Positions 17,505 through 25,376 of a DNA stretch of 64,000 bases are shown here, in pieces. Position 1 is the first letter of the stretch; every line of letters starts with the position of its first letter. The position numbers and the translations under genes are program-made. The notes below the pieces were generated by a model that did no database searches, was not told where the DNA came from, and was given only the letters and a program-made list of their open reading frames with translations. The stretch is from Pseudanabaena mucicola FACHB-723 (GTDB lineage Bacteria > Cyanobacteriota > Cyanobacteriia > Pseudanabaenales > Pseudanabaenaceae), in assembly GCF_014696385.1 (NCBI RefSeq), contig NZ_JACJQB010000001.1, positions 62,001-126,000 of the forward strand. The letters run 5' to 3'.

Positions 17505-17723
17505 GTCAGCGATCACTGGAAGTTGAAAAATATTTGTGGTTTGGAGTCTTTTGGAGAAGAAAAGAATCGCTAAGTTCTCAATAGTGCCAGTCTGAGGATT
17601 GAGCCTTGCGACTACTTCATCACCAATTTCTTCTGATTCTTGATCAGCATAGGGCGGACAGCGATCTATGTAGAGAATATCGCCAATTTTGTCATAGCGG
17701 ATGGTCAAGTTTTGAGCGATCAT
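17484..17723 (-). CDS. DUF2283 family protein
   Basis: This 79-residue protein has the DUF2283 pattern LTIRYDKIGDILYIDRCPP, then EEIGDEVVARLNPQTGTIENLAILFFSKRL. Members are usually encoded next to a small toxin-like nuclease and are regarded as candidate antitoxins. Here the start codon overlaps the stop of the upstream 103-residue gene (ATGA), a tight coupling typical of toxin-antitoxin pairs. The order is candidate toxin first, DUF2283 second. Confidence 0.75.
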   Translation of the reverse strand: MIAQNLTIRYDKIGDILYIDRCPPYADQESEEIGDEVVARLNPQTGTIENLAILFFSKRLQTTNIFQLPVIADLQLATL

Positions 17724-18031
17724 GGTGTGTTTCCTGCTAGTTTACGCGCTGTGTAGGCTGTAATTATCCAATGTCGATTGGCTTCAAGGTCAGATACAGT
17801 AATCACGATTAAATAACGCCCTGTACGAATTGTATCAAACCACTTAGAAAATAGTAATGCTTGGGTATCATGCTTGCTAGGACGAACGCGATCAGGATTT
17901 GCTAAAGTATCTGATAGTTGCTCAAGGTAATCGGGTAATGTGTTCGGATGATTTTGAATAATATGTGATTCTCTTTCATCGCTTAGTTCTACTTGACCTG
18001 ATAGGTATGGACAATCAAAAAGATGACTCAT
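17720..18031 (-). CDS. small toxin-like protein paired with DUF2283
   Basis: This 103-residue protein has VELSDERESHIIQNHPNTLPDY, LSDTLANPDRVRPSKHDTQAL, then a GRYLIVITVSDLEANRHWIITAYTARKL core. The layout of a His near the N-terminus, Asp/Arg in the middle and an I(I/V)TAY strand near the end is what I associate with small PBECR/RelE-like nuclease folds in cyanobacteria and phages. The assignment is inference. It is translationally coupled to the DUF2283 gene and probably forms a toxin-antitoxin module with it. Confidence 0.55.
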   Translation of the reverse strand: MSHLFDCPYLSGQVELSDERESHIIQNHPNTLPDYLEQLSDTLANPDRVRPSKHDTQALLFSKWFDTIRTGRYLIVITVSDLEANRHWIITAYTARKLAGNTP

Positions 18032-18163
18032 GTATAATTTGTCTATTCAAATTTTGTAATCTTACAAGCTAATCACTTGATTACTTGCTGACAGTTTTAT
18101 GGGTGGGGCGATCGCCGATCAATAGTTGCTAAAATATTAAATATATCTAAATATCATAAATTT

Positions 18164-18382
18164 ATGTTTAGAGATTCACAGTTTATTAGCAGGTCTCCCG
18201 ATGTGATGGGCGGCACAACTGTATTTGCGAATACAAGAGTTCCTGTGCAGACGCTTTTGGATTATCTCAAGGCTGGAGAATCGATTGATGATTTTTTGGA
18301 TGGTTTTCCAACTGTAACCAGAGAACAGGTTATTTATTTTTTAGAAGAGTTGGGAAGAAGCTTGTTGAGTGTGGCGGCGTAA
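18164..18382 (+). CDS. DUF433 antitoxin-like protein
   Basis: This 72-residue protein matches DUF433, a small HTH family: ISRSPDVMGGTTVFANTRVPVQTLLDYLKAGESIDDFLDGFPTV and then REQVIYFLEE. DUF433 proteins are the usual partners of DUF5615 PIN-like nucleases and probably act as antitoxins that bind their own promoter. It overlaps the next gene by 14 nt, which supports a coupled pair. The start ATG is the first codon of the conserved region. Confidence 0.85.
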   Translation: MFRDSQFISRSPDVMGGTTVFANTRVPVQTLLDYLKAGESIDDFLDGFPTVTREQVIYFLEELGRSLLSVAA

Positions 18383-18704
18383 TATTAGGATTCTTTTGGA
18401 TGAGTGTATTGATCGTCGATTTGCTAGAGAAATTATTGGCTATGAAGTAAAAACAGTTCCGCAGATGGGATGGGCAGGAGTCAAAAACGGTAAGCTTTTA
18501 GCCCTTGCGGTAGAAGAGTTTGATGTCTTTGTGACGGTTGATCGCAATTTATCTTTTCAGCAAAATCTTCCTCAGTTTGATATTGCGGTAGTGGTTTTGC
18601 AAGCACCATCAAATAGTTTGGCAGCGCTCAAACCTCTAGCTGCAAAGCTTTTAGTAGTTCTGGACTCCGTGAGTAAGGGGCAAGTTACGATTATTGCAGA
18701 ATGA
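18369..18704 (+). CDS. DUF5615 PIN-like protein (toxin of a DUF433/DUF5615 pair)
   Basis: This 111-residue PIN-fold protein starts with GTG at 18369, inside the DUF433 gene. It shows ILLDECIDRRFAREIIGYEV with the first acidic residues, GVKNGKLLALAVEEFDVFVTVDRNLSFQQN with the VTxD motif, and IAVVVLQAP. These carry the Asp residues expected at the metal site of PIN nucleases, so RNase activity is plausible by family. The MWRRNI start is unusual but in frame. Confidence 0.83.
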   Translation: MWRRNIRILLDECIDRRFAREIIGYEVKTVPQMGWAGVKNGKLLALAVEEFDVFVTVDRNLSFQQNLPQFDIAVVVLQAPSNSLAALKPLAAKLLVVLDSVSKGQVTIIAE

Positions 18705-18866
18705 GATCGCTTTTTGCTTAATAACAGTAAATCTTCAAAACCTACAAATTGTTGCGCCGTAATTTTATTGCACAACAATCATGCAAATTAAATGCACATC
18801 AGCTTAACCAACTTCCATTAACAAGTTTTTTAAAATTAAGGGCTACAGAGTTACCATATCGCTCTG

Positions 18867-19127
18867 CTATATCCTTTTCGATAAACTTAAAATATCCATC
18901 TCAGACTTACTAGGATAAATCTTTATATAAGCATCTTTAAAATCATATATTCCAGTCAAATCACCTATTTCAATTTCTGGTTCACCTTTAAAAAAAGACA
19001 GATAAAAAACCTCTTCCGATAAATCAGTCTCTAGTCCAACATCTCCTGAAATTGATCTACGAGTTTCAATGCTCATCTTCAAATTACCATCATCAGTCCA
19101 AGCAGTAGCAATGTGGTTATTATCCAT
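18867..19127 (-). CDS. small protein of unknown function (86 aa)
   Basis: An acidic 86-residue protein, MDNNHIATAWTDDGNLKMSI then LSFFKGEPEIEIGDLTGIYDF. I do not recognise the family, and no signal peptide or membrane helix is visible. It lies divergent from the large helicase gene, with 268 bp between them. It could be a companion of the helicase or a leftover of the island. Confidence 0.4.
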   Translation of the reverse strand: MDNNHIATAWTDDGNLKMSIETRRSISGDVGLETDLSEEVFYLSFFKGEPEIEIGDLTGIYDFKDAYIKIYPSKSEMDILSLSKRI

Positions 19128-19395
19128 ACCTAGAACCTCTAAATTTGAATTCCATTATAAAGCAAGCTATCTCGTAGCAATTTTAAAATTTAAAGATTTT
19201 CTTGTCCCTAAGGCGATTTTTACTTAGCGACATAAAGATTGAAATAAAATATAGCGCTTTGCCAATTAATATTTGCTAAGATAACAAGCAATCCTAAATA
19301 TTTACCGATATCACACTGTTTATTCATCTTTAATAGGCTATGTACACTAGCAGATTAATATTATTTGTCATTATGGATTTCTTCTAGGGGGCATT

Positions 19396-22300
19396 ATGTC
19401 AAAAGCTATGATAAACAGCCTGATCGATGAAATAAATTCACTACTTAGCCGCCCAGTCGGATCAGTAACGGAGAAAGTATCTCTGGATATAGCTCATCCT
19501 AGAGATCAGCTAAAGCGTTTGAGATCTCATCTTGAAAAACTTACTGAGGATAAACACTTAAATAATTTAGATCAGCAATATCAGGGTTTGGTAGCACATT
19601 TACAAGAAAAAATTTCCATAAATCGCCAGACATCTCATAATATTAGTACAGAATCAAAAAAATTAGAAATATTGCCACCTACAACAATTAAATCAGAAGC
19701 TAGTCACTTATTTGGCGATACATTTGACTTGAATTTAGTGACTAACAAAATTGCTGTGATTGAAAAAGACTCCACATTTTTGAATGATTGCATGATTACT
19801 CCGTGCCAGCAGTTAATGAATACAAAAATTGAAACAGTACAAGATTTTTACAAAACAATAGTAGGCTATGAAGAATCGTGGGAATTGCTAACTGGCAGAG
19901 AGGTTAAACGTATTAAACCGCGAGTATTGAGAGCAAGTGGTGATATGGTCTTAATTGACGAAGAAGGCTGTAAAACTCAAAAATTTGAATATATTAATTG
20001 GAAAATTAAACGTATAACTGTATTAAGTAAAAGAATTTTCATTGCAGTTGCTTATTCAGGATATGAGCCTATAGCTAAAAACATAATAACTCATCATCAA
20101 AAGAGAATTAGCATAGATGAAGCCGAATATAAAAAAGATGAGTTTGTTAATCTCTTTAAAGAGATATATCCACCTATTACATTGGATGAAATTAATTCAT
20201 ATAAGCAGAAAAAAGATCTTCTAATTGAGCAGATACAAAATACTTTAAGGGAAGATTATATACGTACAGACAAATTTTACGAATTAAACTATAAATTATA
20301 TGTCAAAGTACATGTCCATCAGTTTGAATATAGAGATATAAAGCAAAACTTTATTCAATCTTGGACTGAGGCAAACATAAAAAATAAGCCTGACCTAGAA
20401 CAATCTTTAGCAATTGGCTCAGTTAATAGTCATGTTCAATTAATTGCGAGGGCTGGCAGCGGCAAAACATCCACATTAGTTAATCGCGCAATATTTTTAC
20501 AAAAACACTGCGGTATTAAACCATCTGAAATCTTACTATTAGCATTTAATAGAAAAGCTGCTCACGAAATTAGAGAAAGATTACAAAAACATTTACAGAA
20601 TGATCTGCCCTATGTCATGACATTTCATGCACTGGCTTATCACTTAGTTCATCCTGATGAAACGCTAATTTTTGATGAGCCAGATGGTCAACAAACAAAA
20701 AGCCGTAGCTTGCAAAGTGTAATTGATGAATACATCAGAAATCCAAATTATTCTGAACAGATTAAATCTCTAATGATTGCTAAATTCAGAAAAGTTTGGA
20801 TAAGGATTGCCGAGGGTGGATATGATTTAACGCCAGAAGAAATGATCGAATATAGACGTTCGTTACCACAAGTCGGTATTGACGGCTATAACTATAAATC
20901 TGGAGGGGAAAAGATCATAGCAGATTTTCTATTTGAGCATAACATTCCATTTAAATATGAAAAAAACTTTTGGTGGAGAGGTGTTAATTATCATCCTGAC
21001 TTTACGGTTTTAAAAGAAGTCAATGGTAAAAAAGGCATTGTAATCGAATATTTTGGACTGCAAGGCGATCCCAACTATGATGAACAATCACAACAAAAGC
21101 GATATTATTGGGAAGAAGAACAGTCTGATTATTTGTTTATTGAATTAAACCCAGCAATTCTAAAACCACACGGACGAGAAGGAATGGAAAACCATTTGCG
21201 CGAACTTCTCACAGGTTTAGGTCTTGAATTGAATCGTCTCAGCACTCCAGAAATCTGGGAAAGGGTTAAAGACCGTGTCATAGATGACTTTACTAAATCT
21301 ATGACCAATTTTATCGGGCGTTGTCGTAAACAATGCCTGACTCCTGATCAACTGAGTGAAAAAATTGAGCGTTATTTCAAATCTAATCCTCAAACAAGCG
21401 AACCAGAGTTTCAATTTTTGGATTTAGCCCAGAATTTTTATATCTCCTACTTGGATCGCCTCCAACAAACAGGCGAAGAAGACTTTGATGGGCTGATGCA
21501 AAGAGCCGCAAAAGTTGTAGACGAAGGCAATACCGTATTTTTGAGCAGCAAATTTCGAGGAGACTTGAAAGAGCTTAAATACATCATGATTGATGAATAT
21601 CAAGACTTTTCTTTGCTTTTTCATAACCTCATTACAGCCATCAGAAAACAAAATCCCGAAGCTCTGTTTTTCTGCGTTGGTGACGATTGGCAAGCCATCA
21701 ATGGCTTTGCTGGTGCAGACTTGCACTATTACAACAACTTTACCCAAATATTCACACCATCACACACCTTACCGATCACCACCAATTACCGATCAGGTTC
21801 GCAAATTGTGGAAATCGGTAATCAGTTGATGACCGATAAAGGCATACCCGCCAAGTCATCTACGCAATTACAAGGCAAAATTCAGCTTGTGAACATCGCG
21901 AAATTTCAAATGACAGCGATCGAAGAAGAAGAACATGGCTATGACTTGACTGCCGCGATTATTCGCCTAATAGGTCAACTCATCCAAGAAGGGAAACAAG
22001 TTGCTCTACTCAGCAAGAAAAATACTTTGCAAGGCGTGGATAGACAAATCAAAGAACTGGATAAATTTCGCAAATATATTCTCAAAAAACTTAATTTAGT
22101 TGGAGAGCTAGAACAACTCATCGAAATTTCCACAACCCATAAATACAAAGGCAAAGAACGACAAGCAGTAATTATTCTTGATGCTTATAACTATCCCACT
22201 ATTCATCCTAGTTCAATCTTTTTCCGTATTTTTGGTGACAATGAAAATAAATTAATTGCAGACGATCGCCGCCTGTTTTATGTTGCCCTCACCCGTGCCA

Positions 22301-22776
22301 AAGAAGAGTTATACCTAGTCGTAGATAGTTTCAAAATGTCACCATTCGTTGCAGGCTTAACCAGCAAAATGCAACTGCAAGAGCTAGATTGGAAAGATTA
22401 TCCAGTTGTCACCATAGAAACTCGATTTATTACCGTCAAAGTCACTAACCAACAAGGACGCGGGAAAAATCCTACTATTGCGATTAAAGAGCTTTTGAAA
22501 TCTGAAGGATACAAATACAATGGCACATCAATATCTTGGAATAAGGTGGAACCAGTCCAGAAATTCCTAGCCGATGGCTCAAGATTGCAATATTTAAGCG
22601 ATCGCAATTGGAGTTCTCAAGCTAACGGTATCGAAGTGAATTTTTGTAATGAGCAGGAAGAAGTTATATCTTCGTATCTAGCCAATAATGGCAAATGGAC
22701 TTGTAGTTTCGATAACTTCAAGCAATCAAAAATAGATGAACCAGACATAACTAACTATGATGAAATCCCATTCTGA
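19396..22776 (+). CDS. UvrD/Rep-like SF1 helicase with PD-(D/E)XK-like insert and SSB-like tail
   Basis: A 1126-residue protein. Residues 1-340 are a unique region with a possible coiled coil (about 30-90). The motor has motif I ARAGSGKTST (Lys357), AFNRKAAHEIRERL, a GQQTKS region, motif II MIDEYQDFS (Asp733, Glu734), motif III VGDDWQAINGFAGAD, NYRSG, TTHKYKGKERQAV, and motif VI FYVALTRAKEELYLV. Between motif Ia and II lies a likely restriction-endonuclease fold: GGEKIIADFL (Glu505), NYHPDFTVL (Asp535), IVIEYFG (Glu551) and a later Lys. The C-terminus ends NYDEIPF, close to the SSB tail DYDDIPF. ATG at 19396 has the upstream AGGGGG. It lacks HIP1 sites and sits among toxin-antitoxin genes, so recent transfer is likely. 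A defence or repair role is inferred. Confidence 0.85.
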   Translation: MSKAMINSLIDEINSLLSRPVGSVTEKVSLDIAHPRDQLKRLRSHLEKLTEDKHLNNLDQQYQGLVAHLQEKISINRQTSHNISTESKKLEILPPTTIKSEASHLFGDTFDLNLVTNKIAVIEKDSTFLNDCMITPCQQLMNTKIETVQDFYKTIVGYEESWELLTGREVKRIKPRVLRASGDMVLIDEEGCKTQKFEYINWKIKRITVLSKRIFIAVAYSGYEPIAKNIITHHQKRISIDEAEYKKDEFVNLFKEIYPPITLDEINSYKQKKDLLIEQIQNTLREDYIRTDKFYELNYKLYVKVHVHQFEYRDIKQNFIQSWTEANIKNKPDLEQSLAIGSVNSHVQLIARAGSGKTSTLVNRAIFLQKHCGIKPSEILLLAFNRKAAHEIRERLQKHLQNDLPYVMTFHALAYHLVHPDETLIFDEPDGQQTKSRSLQSVIDEYIRNPNYSEQIKSLMIAKFRKVWIRIAEGGYDLTPEEMIEYRRSLPQVGIDGYNYKSGGEKIIADFLFEHNIPFKYEKNFWWRGVNYHPDFTVLKEVNGKKGIVIEYFGLQGDPNYDEQSQQKRYYWEEEQSDYLFIELNPAILKPHGREGMENHLRELLTGLGLELNRLSTPEIWERVKDRVIDDFTKSMTNFIGRCRKQCLTPDQLSEKIERYFKSNPQTSEPEFQFLDLAQNFYISYLDRLQQTGEEDFDGLMQRAAKVVDEGNTVFLSSKFRGDLKELKYIMIDEYQDFSLLFHNLITAIRKQNPEALFFCVGDDWQAINGFAGADLHYYNNFTQIFTPSHTLPITTNYRSGSQIVEIGNQLMTDKGIPAKSSTQLQGKIQLVNIAKFQMTAIEEEEHGYDLTAAIIRLIGQLIQEGKQVALLSKKNTLQGVDRQIKELDKFRKYILKKLNLVGELEQLIEISTTHKYKGKERQAVIILDAYNYPTIHPSSIFFRIFGDNENKLIADDRRLFYVALTRAKEELYLVVDSFKMSPFVAGLTSKMQLQELDWKDYPVVTIETRFITVKVTNQQGRGKNPTIAIKELLKSEGYKYNGTSISWNKVEPVQKFLADGSRLQYLSDRNWSSQANGIEVNFCNEQEEVISSYLANNGKWTCSFDNFKQSKIDEPDITNYDEIPF

Positions 22777-22792
22777 CAAGTGCTTTTACTAC

Positions 22793-23003
22793 TTAACGTG
22801 AGTTCGGGTTAAGGATTTAGCCCGATATTCCTCTCTAAATCATTCCCTGCAAGGGAAATAAAACATCTGTAAGCCAGTGTTTTTTGCTTAACAATAGTGA
22901 CTTCAAAAAGAGAATTGTAATTTTTGGCTACTTTGGCATTGTTCTGGAGAATATCAATTGATAGATATAGGCTTCAGCCTTTCTTAACCCGAACTCACGT
23001 TAA
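22793..23003. mobile_element. 211-bp MITE with 21-bp perfect terminal inverted repeats
   Basis: Left end TTAACGTGAGTTCGGGTTAA plus G (22793-22813) is the exact complement of the right end (22983-23003). If the true ends are ACGTGAG...CTCACGT, both sides carry TA, as expected for a TA-targeting (IS630/Tc1-like) transposase. The interior has no coding capacity. It sits 16 bp downstream of the helicase stop codon. Confidence 0.8.
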
Positions 23004-23067
23004 AATAAAAAAGAATTTGTAAAAGGTAAGGATAGGCTACCGATCCTTACCTTCTAATCTATGTTAT

Positions 23068-23520
23068 TTAAACCTCGCATATATCACCCTCTGGCGGATG
23101 CAGTCCTGTTTGAGTCCAAAAAAGTCTTGTGGCGCGGATCGAGTCCTCCTGTGGATATCTCAGATCATTGAGATCTAAGCGATCGCAAGTTGCTCGACCA
23201 ACTGCCGTAATTCCCTTAATTTCAGTACTATTATTTGCCCACACAAAATGCTCTGACCAGTATTGCTTGCGAGGATTAAAAATTGGCACAACTTCCTGCG
23301 TTTGGGGATCAATCGCCTCAACAAAGTTATAACGTCTCTCATTACATCGGCGGCAAGCAAGCGCAAGATTATCAATATCATCCAAGCCTCCCAGCGATAC
23401 AGGAATGAGATGATCGAGCGTAAATCGAGAAGCACTTAGTCGCTCTGATGAATGGCAATATTCACAAACAAATTTTGCCAGTTCGCGGACAATTTGCCTT
23501 ATCGCATCAGGAATTGGCAT
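23068..23520 (-). CDS. HNH endonuclease
   Basis: A protein of about 150 residues from ATG at 23520 (MPIPDAIRQIVRELAKFVC). A TTG at 23532 would add four residues. The HNH motif is complete: two zinc-ligand pairs CEYC and CRRC, with FTLDHLIPVSLGG and NLALACRRCNERRYN between them. The C-terminal region (IFNPRKQYWSEHFVW, TAVGRATCDRLDLND) is typical of a widespread cyanobacterial HNH family of unknown target. Its start overlaps the upstream small gene by 14 nt, a conserved arrangement. Confidence 0.87.
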   Translation of the reverse strand: MPIPDAIRQIVRELAKFVCEYCHSSERLSASRFTLDHLIPVSLGGLDDIDNLALACRRCNERRYNFVEAIDPQTQEVVPIFNPRKQYWSEHFVWANNSTEIKGITAVGRATCDRLDLNDLRYPQEDSIRATRLFWTQTGLHPPEGDICEV

Positions 23521-23749
23521 TTTGAGCAGCAAGCATGGCGTTAATGTGAGTAAAAATCCGATCTAGCTCCCCAATAGTTTCTAACTCAGGAATCTCTTCA
23601 ACAGAAAGCGGCTCCACTTTTCTTTTCTCTAGAAGCAACTCCATCCGATCCTGTAGGCGATCGCTAAACTTAAACAGATTCAGATTGCCAACCTTCTCAA
23701 CGCAAATCTCATGAATTAATAATGACGGTTTGACAAGTGTTGCAGTCAT
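23507..23749 (-). CDS. small partner protein of the HNH nuclease
   Basis: This 80-residue protein contains a charged helical region KFSDRLQDRMELLLEKRKVE then PLSVEEIPELETIGELDRIFTHINAML. I associate this C-terminal pattern with small proteins encoded directly before cyanobacterial HNH endonucleases. It could be an antitoxin-like or regulatory partner, but its function is not established. It overlaps the HNH start by 14 nt. Confidence 0.65.
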   Translation of the reverse strand: MTATLVKPSLLIHEICVEKVGNLNLFKFSDRLQDRMELLLEKRKVEPLSVEEIPELETIGELDRIFTHINAMLAAQNANS

Positions 23750-23850
23750 AAATTTTTAACTCTTACCGATAATTTATTATAGCGATTGGTGATTATCCTG
23801 CAATTTTTCGTGCTAGACCCAAAGAATAGACTAAGAGGCGAGCGCCACAC

Positions 23851-25176
23851 TCATAAATCCCGATGGGTAAATGCTTTAGCATTTGCCCCTGCATAGGTCG
23901 CCACCACATGACCATTACCAACTAGACGATATTTGTAAGTAACAAGACCTTCCAAACCAACGGGGCCGCGAGGAGGCATCTTATTGGTGCTAATCCCCAC
24001 CTCTGCGCCAAAGCCATAGCGGAAACCATCGGCAAAGCGGGTCGAGCAGTTGTGATATACACCTGCCGCATCAACATCGCTCATAAAGTTCTCCGCAATC
24101 GCTAAATCTTCGGTGACAATCGTCTCGGTGTGCTTAGAGCTGTAATCGGTAATGTGGGCGATTGCATCCTCAGGTGAGTCCACAATCTTGACCGCCAGAA
24201 TTAAATCGCTATATTCCGTTGACCAGTCCGCATCGGTGGCAGGAGTAATGTCAATAATCTGACGAGTGCGATCGCAACCGCGTAGCTCCACACCATGAGA
24301 TTGAAAAGCCTTAAAAGCTAAGGGTAAAAACTGATTTGCGATCGCACTATGTACCAGCATCGTCTCGATGGCATTACAAGCCGCAGGATATTGAATTTTG
24401 CTATCAACTGCGATCGCAATTGCTTTGTCTAAATCCGCAGCCGCATCGACATAAACATGACAAATGCCATCGGCATGACCCAGTACAGGTATATTCGTAT
24501 TGTTTTGAATGTACTGCACAAACTGATTCGAGCCACGGGGAATAATTAAGTCGATCAGTTTATCCATATGCAGGATTGCCGAAGTCTCAGCACGAGTTGT
24601 TAATAACTGTACTACATTTGGCGAAACCCCACCTTGCTGAGCAAATAGCGTCTCTAATGCCCCATAGATTACCCCTGCGATCGCTTCACAGGAATTTACG
24701 GCTTCACTGCCACCCTTGAGGATTACCCCATTCCCTGACTTGATCCCCAATGCTGCAATTTGGGTGACTGCATCGGGACGGGCTTCAAAAATGACCCCAA
24801 TCACCCCCAACGGGCAGGACAATCTCTCTAAAACTAAACCTGCATCTAGTTCACGATGAATTTGGCGATTGCCAATTGGATCACCAAGGCGGATCACGTC
24901 GCGCACCCCTGCAATCATTCCCTTCAGCTTATTCGCATCTAGCTTGAGACGAGCGATTAAGGCGCTAGGCAATTGATTAGCATGGGCAGCCTCCAAATCC
25001 TTTTGGTTAGCCGTTAAAATCTTATCGGACTGTTGCTCTAGGGCAATGGCGATCGCTTCTAAGGCAGCATTTTTTATCGCACTCGGTAACTTTGCCAAGG
25101 CGATCGCAGCCGTGCGAGTCCTTTGGATTGACGCAGATAAATCTATCGAGATATTCCCAGATACACTTGCAGACAC
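23851..25176 (-). CDS. proA: gamma-glutamyl phosphate reductase
   Basis: ProA reduces gamma-glutamyl phosphate to glutamate-5-semialdehyde with NADPH, the second step of proline synthesis. The 441-residue protein has the aldehyde-dehydrogenase fold: [52 protein letters not shown]. The catalytic cysteine lies in [16 protein letters not shown], and the C-terminal [16 protein letters not shown] completes it. proB is not in the window. The start at [12 protein letters not shown] is the only plausible ATG. Confidence 0.97.
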   Translation of the reverse strand: MSASVSGNISIDLSASIQRTRTAAIALAKLPSAIKNAALEAIAIALEQQSDKILTANQKDLEAAHANQLPSALIARLKLDANKLKGMIAGVRDVIRLGDPIGNRQIHRELDAGLVLERLSCPLGVIGVIFEARPDAVTQIAALGIKSGNGVILKGGSEAVNSCEAIAGVIYGALETLFAQQGGVSPNVVQLLTTRAETSAILHMDKLIDLIIPRGSNQFVQYIQNNTNIPVLGHADGICHVYVDAAADLDKAIAIAVDSKIQYPAACNAIETMLVHSAIANQFLPLAFKAFQSHGVELRGCDRTRQIIDITPATDADWSTEYSDLILAVKIVDSPEDAIAHITDYSSKHTETIVTEDLAIAENFMSDVDAAGVYHNCSTRFADGFRYGFGAEVGISTNKMPPRGPVGLEGLVTYKYRLVGNGHVVATYAGANAKAFTHRDL

Positions 25177-25333
25177 TTTACTGTTTACTTCTTTTTGCTA
25201 AATTGCGATCGCAGCACATCTCCGCTAAAGGCGGGTAAATGCTTTTTGAGCTTGTTATGTATAAGCTTACAAGACCCTCAACCCTAGCCCCCCTTCCGTT
25301 AAGAGAGAGAGGGAAACAAGAAATGAGTCTTAC

Positions 25334-25361
25334 TCCCCCTCTCCCTTAATGGGAGAGGGGG
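25334..25361. repeat. C/G-rich palindromic repeat between proA and guaB3
   Basis: CCCCCTCTCCC and GGGAGAGGGGG pair around a TTAAT loop. A related C-rich strand lies at 25265-25295. The same CCCYTCTCCC...GGGAGARGGG layout recurs at 51877-51903. It is a common intergenic repeat type in cyanobacteria. No T-run follows on the minus strand. Confidence 0.6.
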
Positions 25362-25376
25362 CTGGGGGGCAGTTAT

